A stretch of DNA of 64,000 bases from Asterella californica. Lineage: Eukaryota > Streptophyta > Marchantiopsida > Marchantiales > Aytoniaceae. The translations under genes were made by a program, and so were the position numbers. Location of the stretch: NCBI GenBank assembly GCA_036924285.1, contig JAYKYS010000007.1, forward strand, positions 1,364,001-1,428,000, in the 5' to 3' direction. Of this stretch, positions 11,920 through 24,439 are shown piece by piece. The first letter of the stretch is position 1. Each line of letters begins with the position of its first letter. The notes beneath the pieces are model-generated. The model searched no databases. It was not told the origin of the DNA and saw only the letters and a program-made list of their open reading frames with translations.

Positions 11920-12850
11920 ACAGGTTTCCATCCTGCAAGTTCTTGATTGGAGCTCGTGTGGTATTAGAGACGTATGTTTGTCTTTGGTAGGTATGATAGC
12001 AAATTGCAATACACCAGACATACCAATGCTACGATGGATTGCTTATATCTGGAGTCTAAACCTTGAGCTGAAACACATAGTCGGGAAAGATAATCCAATT
12101 GTAGACATGTTACCTAGAGCTCGTTATACAGATGAGGATGAGATGGTTGCAAAAGCCGAGAATGAAGAGAAGAGAGACGTTTGGTGTCAAGTTTGTCAGC
12201 CGACTTCAGACTTAGAATCAGTGCCATTCAAAGAAGAGTTCTACACGAGAAATTCTATAATATTGGATTCTATCCGAGTTCATTATGTAGACGAGAAGGT
12301 TGGAGTGATGTAAAGTTCAAAGAGATCAGATGGAAAGCGTACGGTTATCTCTTATGTGAAGATTATTTGTGAAAACGTTCGAAGCAAAAAGACGGAATGC
12401 TTGCTAGAGTGGTGGATGATCAACTAACAAAGCATAATCTGCTTAAGGAGTTTCACGACACCTTGTGGGTTGAACACCGTGGAGTTTGAGCTACTTACAC
12501 AAAGATGAAAGAGAGACATTGATGGAAGAGTTTGTATCAAGACGTGGTGGATTTTGTTGGATCTAGTTTGCACTGTCAATTCTACTCGAAGGTCCGTTAC
12601 AGAGATGAGCTTGTACTTATCTATCCACCTAGTATCCATTTCCAATGGGTCATTGATCTTGTGATAATGACACCGAGACTATGAGAGATGCGCTACCTTG
12701 GTGTTGGCTCGAGAGGATCTCTCCAACTACTCGAAGTGACGACACTACGACCAAAAATTACAGAAAACATATGTAGATTCATGCTTGAAGATATCATCTT
12801 TCGTTATGGATCTGTTGGGAGATTACTAGTAGATAGGAGCCCTGCCAATT
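11920..12850 (+). pseudogene. Ty3/gypsy family A: RNase H end and integrase, 5'-truncated
   Basis: The forward strand starts inside RNase H: GARVVLETYVCL, a frame slip, GMIANCNTPDIPMLRW, then LELKHIVGKDNPIVDML. The integrase follows with HDTLWVEHRGV, a degraded zinc finger, HFQWVIDLV and ENICRFMLEDIIFRYGS, ending in a DRSPAN block near 12850. Stops and frameshifts are frequent. Everything 5' of RNase H is missing, and the break lies within about 40 bp of the start of the oppositely oriented fragment at 11885. The text matches the pol pieces at 20.2-21.9 and 24.4-26.8 kb, so all three belong to one family. Confidence 0.75.
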
Positions 12851-13040
12851 AAGATCCGAGCTCCAAATCTAGAAACAAACCTCATCTCTGCATCTTCTTG
12901 ACCAACTGCTCATCCAATCGCTTTTGGACTCGTATCAACAATTAGTATCACAGGTCTCTCGCTGTCGTGTCGTGGACCGACTCCTACATGAAATTCAAAC
13001 TTCGATGCTTGTCGCTCCAAAGACACTCATGAGAAGACAA

Positions 13041-13511
13041 GCTAGGCCCCAGCTTACGAGTTTTTGGCACAATCTCAGATCTTCATTTTCATCGCATAGA
13101 TGGGTAGATCTCCTTGTCAGCTTTCCATAGGCACTTTGTCTACTTCGTTTGGACGCCTAGTGGAGAAGTTACAGGACTCGAAAGATGGAGAAAATAAGCT
13201 AGGCCCCAGCTTACGGGTTTTTGGCACCACTTCGGATCTTCGTTTTTATCGCACCAGTGGATAGAGCTCCTTGTCAGCTTTCCATAGGCACTTCATCTAC
13301 TTCGTTTGGACGTCTAGTGGAAAAATTACAAGACTCAAAAGATGAAGAAAACAAGCTAGGCCCCAGCTTACGGGCTTTTGGCGCAACTTCGGATCTTCAC
13401 TTTCATCACATGGATGGGTAGAGCTCGTTGTCAGCTTTCCATGGGCATCTTGTTTACTTCGTTTGGACATCTAGAGAAGAAGTTATGCGATTCGAAAGAA
13501 GGTAAAGTCAA
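13041..13511 (+). repeat. 157-bp tandem repeat, three units
   Basis: GCTAGGCCCCAGCTTACG recurs at 13041, 13198 and 13355 and a diverged copy at 13512, a constant period of 157 bp. Each unit also carries GTCAGCTTTCCATAGGCA and TACTTCGTTTGGACG. The array lies between the degraded integrase and the LTR, that is, in the 3' untranslated part of the element. The copy of the same family at 23.8-24.3 kb has the same array, so it is a family feature and not a local accident. Confidence 0.93.
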
Positions 13512-15000
13512 GCTAGGCCCCTAGTTACTTGCTGACTGGGTATTCAGAGCTTCAGGCGTTATGTCAAAGACGCAAGGGGCCTGCTTCTTATTATTCAGGT
13601 ATTCAGGAGAAAACTGTAAGTACAGAGACTGTTGCAAGGTGGGTGCTTAAGGGGCTAGCTTGCGTCTGCGATCTGTCGACAGACGGTTCGGGAGATTTAG
13701 GAGTCTAATGCAAGCGCGCAAGGCGTCGTTGGGTTCAGATCTATGCAGGCTACGCACTGGTTCAAACGGTTTGGGAAGAGACGGATCGGGGAGTGTGTAC
13801 TGAGGGAAATTGAGACGCAAGAAGGAGATTTGAGGTTTTCAGTTACATGTGAAGGAGAGTTGGACCGTTCGAGCCGTTCCGGAGTCCAACTTGCTGTCCT
13901 TGGATCCAACGGGATCAGAACACCGAGTTCTACAGGAAATTGAAGACGATACCAGTTTTCATCGGGCGGTTTGGAAGTTCTGAGTGAAATTGGCTCGCAG
14001 GGAAGCGCTTACATCAGATTTTCGTTCACCTGCGATCTGAGGTTGGGCTGTTCTTCGCGATCGGTGAGCCAAGCTCTTCGTTCTTGGTGCCTACGCGATC
14101 AGGGAGTCTTCATCTACTCATAGGAGAAGACCGTGTGTGAATTGGATTGTTGGTTTGAGTGTGGTGAGCAAGTTTGAGCCGCAGGGAGCTGATTTACGTC
14201 AGTTTTTGGCAACCTGCGGCCAAATTTCTCGAGTGGTTTTGCAAGGGGAACTCCAAACGACTTGTTTGGAGTCTCGTTGGGTTCAGGGTAGCTAGATCTA
14301 TCTGCCAGCGAAGACGGATATCAGTTTGGACGATCCGTTTGTGCGGTGTGAGCGGTTTTAAGCCGCAGGGAGGAGTTTTTGGAGGTTCGGTCACCTGCGA
14401 CCGAAAATCGACGATATCTCGGCTGTTGGAAGTCGGATCTGAAGGTTTCTTGGGTTAACGGAGTCAGCGGAGGAGACCCTATCGACATCTGAAGTCCGTC
14501 TAGCGAAAGGAGGAAGTCCACAGATAGGCCTTTTTCGGTTTCTTCGCTACGGGTTTTGCTCTTTTGAGTTCGTTAGAGTTCTGGTTGGCTGTATACAACT
14601 TGTGATAGCTAGCTTTAGCTAAGAGCTTATACATGGATGTGGTTTGGACTTGGGTTTGGATCGTGTGATACTGTTGTGGCTCTGTTTGTTAGCAAAGAGA
14701 AGTTTTTCTTGCTTTGAGCTACGCTTCGGTGGTTTTGGGTCAGGGTGTGATTCAAGGGTTGTTTTCTGGAGCTTTTGAATCAGGTTACAGACCGCTCTGG
14801 TCTGTTTTTCAGTTTTGTGCTCTTAGGAGAAAGAATCGAACAGTGTACATACATTTGGAGTGTATATATCGTAGCGTTCTTTTTCGTGGTTGTTTTTCTC
14901 GTCTTGTCTATGTTTCAGCACACAACATCTCCACAGCCAGGAACCTCGCGTTTTCCTGAACATCCTTCATGCAAAACGTCCGACGCGACACCGCTCTCGT
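13480..15000 (+). mobile_element. 3' LTR of gypsy family A, ~1.5 kb
   Basis: This stretch aligns by eye along its length with three other copies in the window: 22320-23840 (reverse), 26797-27500 (last part) and 31141-31953 (first part, reverse). Shared landmarks include AAGCCGCAGGGAGGAGTTTT, CTATCGACATCTGAAG, GGATGAGTG-free spacers and an end near GTCCGACGCGAC. It follows pol and the 157-bp array, so it is the 3' LTR of the truncated element starting at 11920. Exact LTR edges are uncertain by some tens of bases. The small ORFs inside it are chance. Confidence 0.75.
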
Positions 15001-16814
15001 AGTTAAATCTCCTTAGTACATGTGGAGACTAACTAACAAGTATATCACAAGATAAGACAAACTATGGGTTTACTCAACTATCCACAAGAGCCAATCCACA
15101 ATTGGTTCTAGAGACCAGTTTCTAAGCTTATATGATAATAAAACGATCTATTTCATCTTCCTTTCACTAACTTGAACCATTATAAATATCTCTAGACGTG
15201 GTCTTTTCTTACATTTTAAGATGCAAACAAATACTACACATTACAATCTACATGATAGAAATCTAAAACATAAATTTTGAACTCATTCAGATTTATGGTA
15301 CATTTCTTGATTTCAGAAATCTTGTAAAAGAACTCCAAATAACTTTTTGTCTGCAACTCCGTTTGTAACTTTTTAACATACCACAGTGATCAATGCGATG
15401 AGACCTATATTATTGATGTTTTAAGATTCTCAAATGCTCACTTCTTCCAAAATTGACTTCTCGGAGGTCTTGACTTGACTCAAAGAGTCTAAGTTCTGAC
15501 AAAAAGATGAATTATTTACTATGTGAAATAATTCACATCACGACAACATAAGAATAACTATCGACGGGTCGATAGACGAGAATTATGTCAATATTAAAGT
15601 AAAGATTATCTAAACAATAAATAGGTTGTAGAGAGACACGGACTTCTGAAAACCTGAATACATCAAGCATACATCAAGCACTTTTGGACATAAAAGGGAA
15701 ATAAATCTAGAACTTATGTAGTCTTTGCTTATTGACTAATTGTCTATTATCGACAGCAAGGATGCTAAGATATACAACAGTAAGAAAAAAAGCCAGTTAT
15801 AGCTAGACTTCTGAATGTAAGATTAATTGTCAATGATTGACACTTGGAAAATTAAGCTACACTACTAGCACACAATAGTTGAGTAGTTAGTCAGGTTTTC
15901 AAAAGCCTGGTATTGTCGATGATCGACAATCCGGAAGCTTAGTTCATAAGAATTTCTGGAGATAGACATCAAATTATCAAACTTCTGGATTTTGTTTACT
16001 AACTAGTAGATTCTCAAGAGTTAGTGTAAGGAAGGTTAAAAATAAAACAAAACAAAAATCACAGAGTACACACTTGGAACCTTAGTCTGCATTATTGTGA
16101 GCACCATAGATGAGTAGTTACTAGGTTCTATATACAAGAGCTCTATATAAAAATATAAAGAACATATAGTAGCTTACCAGTATGAACATAGTCAGATCAG
16201 ATGGAGCTCTCGATAATAAAATGTTGAGATCGATAATTTATTATACTACTTAACAACGTTTAGTTACGAGGAAGAAGGAAAAAGGGAGTTGTCTATGGTC
16301 GACAGATCATTCTACTACTTAATAGTATTTTGTTACAAGAGAATTTCAAAGTCAAAGCTTCAAATTCAATTCGCCTTGTTGATGATTTCCACTATCGATC
16401 ATTTTCTTAACTTACCTACAGTTTCTCTTTGTACTTTAAATCATTGACATTGATATTTGCAACCAAACCACAACGAGTGGTTTGGTTACAAATAGGACTT
16501 GTAATTAGACCTTACATTGTCAATGATCAAGAGAATACTAGTATAGTCTGGTTTGTGGTACTTATTGATCTTGATTGTTCATAGCATGTTTGGTTTCTGA
16601 CCAGTTCCGCTGATCAGTGTTGAGAATCACGATTTTGACCGTCACATTTAGTTTGCCAAGATAACCTTCTTTCTTTGCATATCTGTCCATACTGACTATA
16701 ACCAAGCTATGGTTTGATGATTTCCATCTCAACATAAAAGCTTCTTACTTAGTAGAAAATGTCAACACTTTGACCATTTCTTGATCAGATAGTTGTATGC
16801 CTTTACCATCCAGA
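15001..16814. other. AT-rich intergenic stretch, no gene seen
   Basis: There is no ORF with recognisable content. The sequence has several short palindromes around TCGAT/ATCGA and TCAATGATTGA, but no repeat long enough to define an element. Confidence 0.5.
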
Positions 16815-17201
16815 TCCTAGATCATGATCAATACCACCGATATGTTTATGGGAGGTTGATCTCCTCTTCAAGCTCTACCGATATTTGATTCAAGATGGGT
16901 CTAGCTCCTCTTCTACATCTTCAATTGACATACTTTTATGATTCTTATCATATATTGTGACATAAAATGATGCATTAGCAGGATTGTATGTATCACGATC
17001 GAATGCATCTCTCATCCTCTCATCGAATGCATCTCTCATCATATTCTGATCTCGACTTCTTCACAGTGTGCATACTTGACCATTATCTCATTCATTAACC
17101 CGTTTATCTTCCTTGGCTTAGATCTAATGACGGGTAAAGCAAGCAAGGATGAGAGATCAACCTCCCATAAACATATCGGTGGCATTGATCATGATCTAGG
17201 A
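16815..17201. repeat. 49-bp near-perfect inverted repeat pair, ~290 bp apart
   Basis: The arm 16815-16863 starts TCCTAGATCATGATCAAT. It is the reverse complement of 17153-17201 with one mismatch in 49. The spacer includes a short duplication of GAATGCATCTCTCATC near 17005-17040. The structure could be a MITE, a foldback element or a locus giving hairpin RNA. No target-site duplication is obvious. Confidence 0.9.
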
Positions 17202-17777
17202 CTTGGATGATAAGATCCCATTGAATAAATCCGAAGCATTGCTTTTCATATTCATTGGTTGCGTTCTTGAATTTGTCACCGTGGTTGATGGACTTACCAC
17301 TAGAGAAGCTGAAATCATAGGATCACGTGTTGGAGTGCTAAATATCGTTGTAGGATTGGTTATAGTTGTCTCTACAATCATGGGATCATGTACTTCAGTT
17401 CTAGACGTAAGAATTACAATAATGCTCCATTCAGCCATATTTGAACTCATGTCCATCACAAGTCCTCAAGTACTAGTACTCTCTTTCACCTCGGTTGGTT
17501 GCTTCGAGCGAACCACGTTTGATGCACTTTGCATGATCACACCACGAGGATAAACATTCAAGCTCAAATTTGCACCGATGACTGCTCGTAAGAGAACTGA
17601 ACATTTTTCCAATTGTGAAGTCCTGAAGTTCACGAGATTGTCTTTATCCGTCCCTAAGAGATCATCTGATTCAATATTCTTTTCATGTTCCTTCTCACCT
17701 ATTGGAGATATGACATTGCAAGCTTTTCTGTCTTGCCTTGCTTTTCTAGATCTAGTAGAATTAGATAAGCCCATCAT
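17196..17777 (-). pseudogene. Unrecognised ORF with one in-frame TGA
   Basis: The reverse strand is open from 17777 (MMGLSNSTRSRKARQ) to 17468, stops once at TGA and continues open in the same frame to 17196. That makes about 192 codons. The first part is basic/polar and the second Thr/Ser-rich. No domain is recognised. The frame partly overlaps the inverted repeat arm at 17153-17201. It may be a decayed transposon gene or chance, and the forward strand is also partly open here. Confidence 0.25.
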
Positions 17778-18139
17778 CTGAAATACGACAAAAAGTCTTT
17801 GTCAGACAATATCCTAGACCTCAACAACTAACTGTATATCACAATCGATGCTTGAAATATAAACATAATAAAATTGATCAAATAAACATTCTCATTGATG
17901 CTATCATTGAATGAAACCAAACCCTACATAGTGAAGTCCACACTACCTCGCAAAGATGACTTCTGATGAGATATCACATTCATCTCGGATGAAACACAGA
18001 CTGCAAGTCCACCAAACTGCACCCAACTCTGAAGAAATCAAGAAGAAGGATCTGCTTGTGTCTTCTAGAGAATCAGTAAATCTCTCTCTCTCTCTCTTGT
18101 CCTCGCTTGACTTTAACAAAACTAGAAATTGATCCACTT

Positions 18140-18500
18140 CTCCAACCAGTAATCGATCCACTTTCTAACTCTCAAAACAATGTCGGTGCTCAACTTACTT
18201 AAGCTAGAAATTGACCCTAAACTAGAAATCAATGAGTAATGAAACTAGTAATGATCCACTCCTTAATTCTCAAAACACTATTGGTGCTCACTTCCCTTAA
18301 GTCATAAATTGATCTGCTTGCGAAACAATCCACCCTAATATCAATCTTCTCCTGAAATCCCTCGGTAAACTTAAATAAAAAGCGATCCTTTTCTTAAATC
18401 TGAAACATTATCGCCGCTCAATTTCGTATACCACAAATGGATCCTTATAGCTTGCTAAACTTGAAATCGATCCATCTGCCTGAAATCAATTCTAAGCTCG
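18140..18500. repeat. Degenerate short tandem repeat, ~100-135 bp period
   Basis: Three diverged copies of a block reading roughly GATCCACTTTCTAACTCTCA, then AAACA, then TCGGTGCTCAACTT, occur near 18150, 18250 and 18385. A short CT microsatellite precedes them at about 18075-18097. There is no coding content. Confidence 0.5.
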
Positions 18501-18899
18501 CAGACTTACTAACTTTGAAATCATTCCACTAGAATACTAAAACTGATAATGAGCACTAGAATACTAAACTGATAACGAGGACACTAATGAGAGAACACAA
18601 CGATCGATCCGTGACTGAGCCCCTTGGCATTGGTAAGGTGTGAAGCCTTGATTTTTTGTTTTTGTTAATTAATCGATTAGTTGTAAAGTAAATAAGAAGA
18701 ATAGGTGGTAGAAGATAAAAGATATGAGTAGAAGAGTGTTAATTAGAAGTTTAGTGAAGAATCTCTGTTCTGGAGGAATCTTCAAAGTTATGAAAACGTC
18801 TGGGATAAGACTTTCTCATGGTTGAATTCTTCGGACGAAGAGCTTTCTAACGATATGTTGTGTCAAGCAAATGGAAGCTGAACGACGAAGTTACAGCAG

Positions 18900-20215
18900 G
18901 TTGAAGATGTGGCGCAGTTAGAGAAGAACGACCTCGCAGAACTACGAGCATCGAAGAGCATCAGTCAAGCTGAGGAAATCCTAACTTCGGCACGTGTGGA
19001 GAAGTCATCACGAGATATAAGTAGAATAGTTCATTTGTCTTATTGTCAAACACTGTTGACAGGAGCAGAGCGCGCCGCACTCTCCGATCGACGAAGTACT
19101 TGTTCTTCGCCGAAGTTCATTTGTGAAGAAGAAGCCTTCTTCTTCGTACCTCACTTACTTCTTCGTAGCATTTCCAATCAGTAACCTAGTACTTCGATAC
19201 ATCCGAGGGATGTAGACGTCCAAGCCGCCGCGCCTTCAGACACTAGATGTCAACCGAGCGGGACTTCGCCGCTACGAGAAGGACTTGGAGGAGATGGGGT
19301 TATCGTTTCTTCTACTTCCTTGGTGGGGAATGGTCTCAGCGAAGTTAGTGCATGAGTTGAAGGTGTGTAGGTAGCATCTTGCGGATGAATCGTATGGAAG
19401 GTCCTGCAACTGGACCGAAGCACACTGGTCCTCTATTTTGGATACAGATGATGCGAGGAAAGAAGGTGCTCTTCTTTTTGACAATTCTTCGTCGGCGGCA
19501 TCGGCCGAAGCTGTAAAGAACTTTGCGAAGTTGTTTAAGGAAGTACCTCATGAGAGGAATAGCTACAGAATCAGTGACTATCGTCACCCAAAGAAGAAAG
19601 AAGTCGCTGATGCGATAATGGTGATCTTTCAGCCGAGGAGGACGACTTATATGTCCAACTGGCAGATCAACTTCATCCAGCAGCTCTTCGTCGAGAAAAG
19701 AGCACATTGGACGAGGATCATCCATCTCCATGCACAGAAGCTCTGGGCAGACGAAAACCTGATGTACATTGGAGCCTTCATCTCGGTATTCTACATGGGT
19801 ATGAGGTTGCTGTCGGACGAAGATAAGAAGAAGTTAGGTTTTGATGCAGCGGCCGAAGACGACGAATTCGAGGTTGCACACTCCAGTTAGGGATGTACAA
19901 CTGGAGAAGTTCTTTGACGAAGTAGCGGCCAAAGATGCAAAGGCCGAAGAAGCTGTAGCTCAGATCACAACTACAGCAGAAGCAGTACCGAAGACACCCG
20001 AGTTGGTGAACTTAGGGAAGGACGAAGATATCATCGAGGTTTCTCCACCAGTCATGCGCAACGGAAGAAAGAAGATCTTGGAGGATGCCCCGAGGTTTGC
20101 GCAGAAGTCAAGGAAGAAGATGAAGATGACGAGGACAGTCTACGCCGAGGACGAAGAAGCTGCCGAGGTCAAAGCCGAAGAAGAGAGTACTTCGCAGGAG
20201 AAGAACGAGAAAGAT
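18900..20215 (+). pseudogene. Unrecognised transposon-like ORF with acidic tail
   Basis: From about 19370 the frame reads SYGRSCNWTEAHWS, then DTDDARKEGALLFDN, RISDYRHPKKKEV and TYMSNWQINFIQQLFVEKRA. It closes at 19888. The text continues in a different frame as VRDVQLEKFFDEVAAKDAKA and a long Glu/Lys/Ala-rich region to about 20215, so one frameshift lies near 19885. An in-frame stop precedes 19375. A globular part followed by an acidic, coiled tail would suit a gag-like or accessory protein of a mobile element, but I recognise no family. The ORF is cut at about 20215, where reverse-strand gypsy sequence begins. GAAG-rich codon use differs from its flanks. Confidence 0.4.
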
Positions 20216-22300
20216 GATATACGTAGTCCTCATAATTCTCCAAGTCATCTCCACTCTCCTCAACATATTCAGAAAAAGGACCCTCATCTGCATATGTGAT
20301 CTGCTCCAACCCTAAGAACTCAACCAGCTCTACTGTTCCTCCTCCCTTTCTGAACAACTTGACTGGTTTCTCAGCAGCAAGAAGCCTCTAAAGTGTAGCG
20401 TCTAACTCTTGCAAAGAATAAGTAGCATTCTGATGCACATATGAGACAGTGTATGGACCAAATCATCTCTTTTAAAACTTTTGAATTGTATAATGTTGGT
20501 TCTGTAATGTACTGTCGTATACCAACACTTGATCCTCAACTTGTATTAGTTTCAGTCAAAGTCTATGGATCTTGTCAAACTTCTCTTTATTCTAAAGTCG
20601 AGCCGCTTCAACTTCTATTGTGCTTCTACGAGATTCCTTTCTCTACGTTCTAGCTATCAAATGCGAAGTGAGAGAAGTTGTACACAATCCATATCGTCCT
20701 TCCATGACAAGGTAGTCCAAGTAAGGAAGTTGTCTTCTGCTGCCATAATCGGCATTTGTCCAACATCAATTCAATTGGTATGTACTCAGTAGTAGTACAG
20801 TGAGACATCATATCAGTCCATAAAGCAAAGGGGAGTATCCTAGGCCACCCTCTATGGTCTATCATCACATGTCTTCACCAAACTTGAACAATTGATGGAT
20901 GATCACGTTCTTGTCAATTCTCTCGAGGTTCATCGTATAGTAAGCTTGAGCTTCACACCATATCAAACAAAAAGTCCTTCCTTGTATCACATAATTCTCC
21001 TCTGACTACTCGTAGGCTTCTTATAGACCCATATCTATAAACAATATCTTCAAGTACAAATCTACATATACCTTCTGTGGTCTTTGTCCTCAATCCTCGC
21101 CCTTTTATAAAGTTGGAGAGGTCCTCACGAGTCAAGACCAAATATCGCATATCCATAATCTCGAAGACATTATCACCAAGTCACCATTGGAAGTGAATGC
21201 AAAGCGGATAAGTGGACACAAGATCATCATATATCACATCTTTGAGTAAAACTGATCATGTAAGCACGAACTGACAAAGTTCATCGTATCTCAATACAGA
21301 CCTTTCCACCAGTATCTTTCTTTCAACTTTTTGTAAGTAGCTCAAATCCCTCGATGTCCAACCCATAAGGTGTTATGAAACTCCTTCATTAGTTATTGAT
21401 TAGTCTACAAATCGTCCACCACTCATATAAATATCTCATCCTCTGAGGCAGTCTCTAAAGGTATCCATCACATAGAAGGTAGATGTATGCTTGTTTCCTT
21501 ATCTCTTTGAACTCAACTTCACTCCACCTCTCTTGCTTTTCTAACGAACTCAAGTCATTCCTTATGTCACAAAGTCTACTTGTATAAAACTCTTCCTTAA
21601 ACAACAACGGCTCCAAGTCTAAGCTTGTCTATCAACTTGACATCGAACATCCTTCTTGTCATCTTCTTCAGCTTTTGTAAACATATCATCCTCGTCTATA
21701 CAATATAAGACAACATATAGGTTACCACATTCTTCTTACCTGCTATATGCTTCAACTCTGGATTCAAAGCTCCTGATATAAGCAATCCAACGTAACATCG
21801 CTATGTCTGGCTTGTTCTAGTTGGATATCATGTCAATCAAAAATAGAGAGTCTATCACGAAAACTACATCTCTTCTCTCACTCTTTTGCATCAGATGAGA
21901 AAAGAATTGCAAACATGCAGTAATCCCTCATACATTTGTCGAGGGTGGATAAGGATCACCATCATACCATCTTTTGTCCTCCATCAGTCTATTTACACCG
22001 TCCAATCAACTAGCAAACGACTATACAAACACAAACTCTTCAAACAAACTAGAAACTACATCATTTTCATGTATAATCTCTGCATGTCATAGCTCTCACA
22101 CTTGTTTCACCATCCATTTTTAATATTTTCTTCCATATCCTCAACTCGCATGAACTGACTCCACCCATCACTCTCAAGCATCAACAATCCAGACTGCCAG
22201 CAACGTAGACTATACATGTCTTCAAACTCATGTACATGTTTATTATCTAACTCTTTCACCTTTTGTACTAACTCTGACCAGATCTCAACAGTAGGTTCTA
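20215..22300 (-). pseudogene. Ty3/gypsy family A pol fragment (RNase H end and integrase)
   Basis: Reading leftwards, about 21780-21640 gives LNPELKHIAGKKNV (RNase H end). Then 21156-20953 gives LVLTREDLSNFIKGRGLRT and FVLEDIVYRYGS (integrase core), and 20870-20650 gives GWPRILPFALWTD and TEYIPIELMLDK (integrase C-terminal half). Up to about 20215 there is a KPVKLFRKGG-type end with an acidic tail. Stops and frame changes are common. The part from 22300 to about 21900 is open in places (VKELDNKHVHEFEDMYSLR) but is not recognisable pol. It directly follows the LTR at 22320, so it may be the 5' internal part of another element sharing that LTR. Confidence 0.7.
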
Positions 22301-22319
22301 CACCCCTGTCATCCCGCTC

Positions 22320-23840
22320 TACAAGAGTGGACTACGATATCATGTCGGATTTTGCGTGAAAGATGTCTAGGACAATGTGAGGTTCTTAGCTGTGGAGACA
22401 TAATGTGCTGAACAAAGACAAGAAAGAGAGAAACAAGCACGAAAACGAGCATCGCAATATATACCAACTCCCAATGTACATACACTGCCGGTTCTTTCTC
22501 CCTAAGAATACAAAACTGAGAAACAGACCACAGCGGTCTGTAATTTGCTTCAAGACCCTCCCAAAACGAGTCCTTGAATCTCAACCTAGACCTAAAACTA
22601 TCGAAGCGTAGCTCAGAGCAAGAGAAACATCCTTTGGTAACAAAAAGAGCTGCACCAGTATCACACGATTCAAACCCACGTCCAAACAACGTCCATGTAC
22701 AAGCTCTTAGCTAAAGCTAGCTACCACAAGCCGTACATAACCAACTAGATCTCTAACAAACTCAAAAAGAGTAAAAACCGTAGAGAAGGAATCCAAAAAA
22801 GCTTATCAGAAAACTTTCTCCTTTCGCCAAACGGTCTCCAAATGTCGATAGGGTCTTCTTCCCTGACTCCGTTGACCCAAGAAACCTTCAGATCCAACTC
22901 TAGACAGCCGAGATACCGTCGATTTTTTATCATAGGTGACCGAACTCTCAAAAACTCCTCCCTGCTGCTTAAAAACTGCACACACCGTCTAAACGGATCG
23001 TCTGATCTGATATCGTCTTCTCTGATAGATAGATCTAACTATCTTGAACCCAACGAGACTCCAAACAAGCCGTTTGGAGTTCTTCTTGCAAAATCGTGCA
23101 AGAAATTTGATCGCAAGATGCAAAAAATTAACGTAAATCAACTCCTTGCGGATCAAACTCGCTCACCACACCCAAACCAACAATCTAATCCACATATGGT
23201 ATTTTCCTATGCGTATGTGAAGACTCCCTGATCACGTAGACACGAAGAATGAAGAGCTTGGCTCATTGATCGCGGAGAACAACCCAATCTTAGGTCGTAG
23301 ACGATGAAAAATTGACGTAGCGGTTCCTTGCGAGCCAATTTCACCCAGAACTCTCAATTCGTCCACTGAAACCCGTATCGTCTTCAATTTCCTGAAGAGC
23401 TCGATGTTCTCATCTCAATGGATCCAAGGACAGCAAGTTTGGACTCCGGAACGATCTGAATGGTCCAACTCTCCTTCACAGATCACTGAAGCACTACAAA
23501 ACCTCTCCTACGTCTCAATTTCTCCCAGAACACATTCTTTGATCCGTCTCTTCATGAACCATCTTAACCAACGCGTAGCTTGCATAGATTTGAACCCAAT
23601 GACACATTACGCGCATGCATTGGACTTCCCAATTCTCCAAACTGTCCATTGACAAGTCGTAGAAACAAGCTAGCCCTTTAAGCTACCCCCTTACGTCAGT
23701 CGCTATACGTACAAGTTTTCTGAGATAATGAGCTAGAAGACTCCTTGCGTCCTAAGTATAGCATCAAGAGTTGCAAATACCCAGTCAGCAATAGTAACTT
23801 AGGGCCTAGCTTGATTTTCCCTTCTTTCGAGTCTCGTAAC
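22320..23840 (-). repeat. 3' LTR of the rearranged gypsy element
   Basis: This is the reverse-strand counterpart of the LTR at 13480-15000, with the same order of landmarks, including ACTCCAAACAAGCCGTTTGG near 23070 and CGAAATCCGACATGATATCG (reverse strand) near its end. It is uninterrupted, unlike the 5' LTR of this element. Edges are approximate. Confidence 0.75.
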
Positions 23841-24280
23841 TTCATCACTATGCGTCCAAATGAAGTAGACGAAGTGCTCATGGGAAGCTGACAACGAGCT
23901 CTACCCATTGATGTAATGAAAGTGAAGATCCAAAGTTGTGCAAAGAGCTCGTAAACTAGGACTTAGCTTGTTTTTCTCATCTTTCGAGGTCTCGTAACTT
24001 CTCCACTAAGCGTCCAAATGAAGTAGACAAAGTGCTCATGAGAAGCTGACAACGAGCTCTACCCATTGATGTAATGAAAGTGAAGATCCGAAGTTGTGCA
24101 AAAAGCCTGTAAGCTGGGACCTAGCTTGTTTTTCCCATCTTTCGAGTCTCATAACTTCTCCACTAGACGTCCAAATGAACTAAACGAAGTGTCCCATGGG
24201 AAGCTGACAACGAGCTCTATCCATTGATGTGATGAAAGTGAAGATCTGAAGTTGTGCAAAAAGTCTCATTTTTAGTCTCA
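23805..24280 (-). repeat. 157-bp tandem repeat of the rearranged gypsy element
   Basis: CCTAGCTTG-type landmarks recur at 23805, 23962 and 24120, a period of 157-158 bp. Sequence and position (between integrase and 3' LTR) correspond to the array at 13041-13511, in reverse orientation. Confidence 0.9.
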
Positions 24281-24439
24281 TGAGTGTCTTTGGAGTGATA
24301 ATGATAAGCATCAAAATAGATTTTCAGATAGGAGTCGGTCCACGACATGACATCCATCTCCTCTAAACTTGTGCATCCTCCACTATGCACTAGAGATACC
24401 AACTAAGGAGTGGACCAGCACGCACCTCGTCTTGTCGTC

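Noticed and set aside
13041..13511. Regular repeats that might suggest a CRISPR-like array
   Set aside because: The units are directly adjacent at 157 bp with no variable spacers, in a plant retrotransposon.
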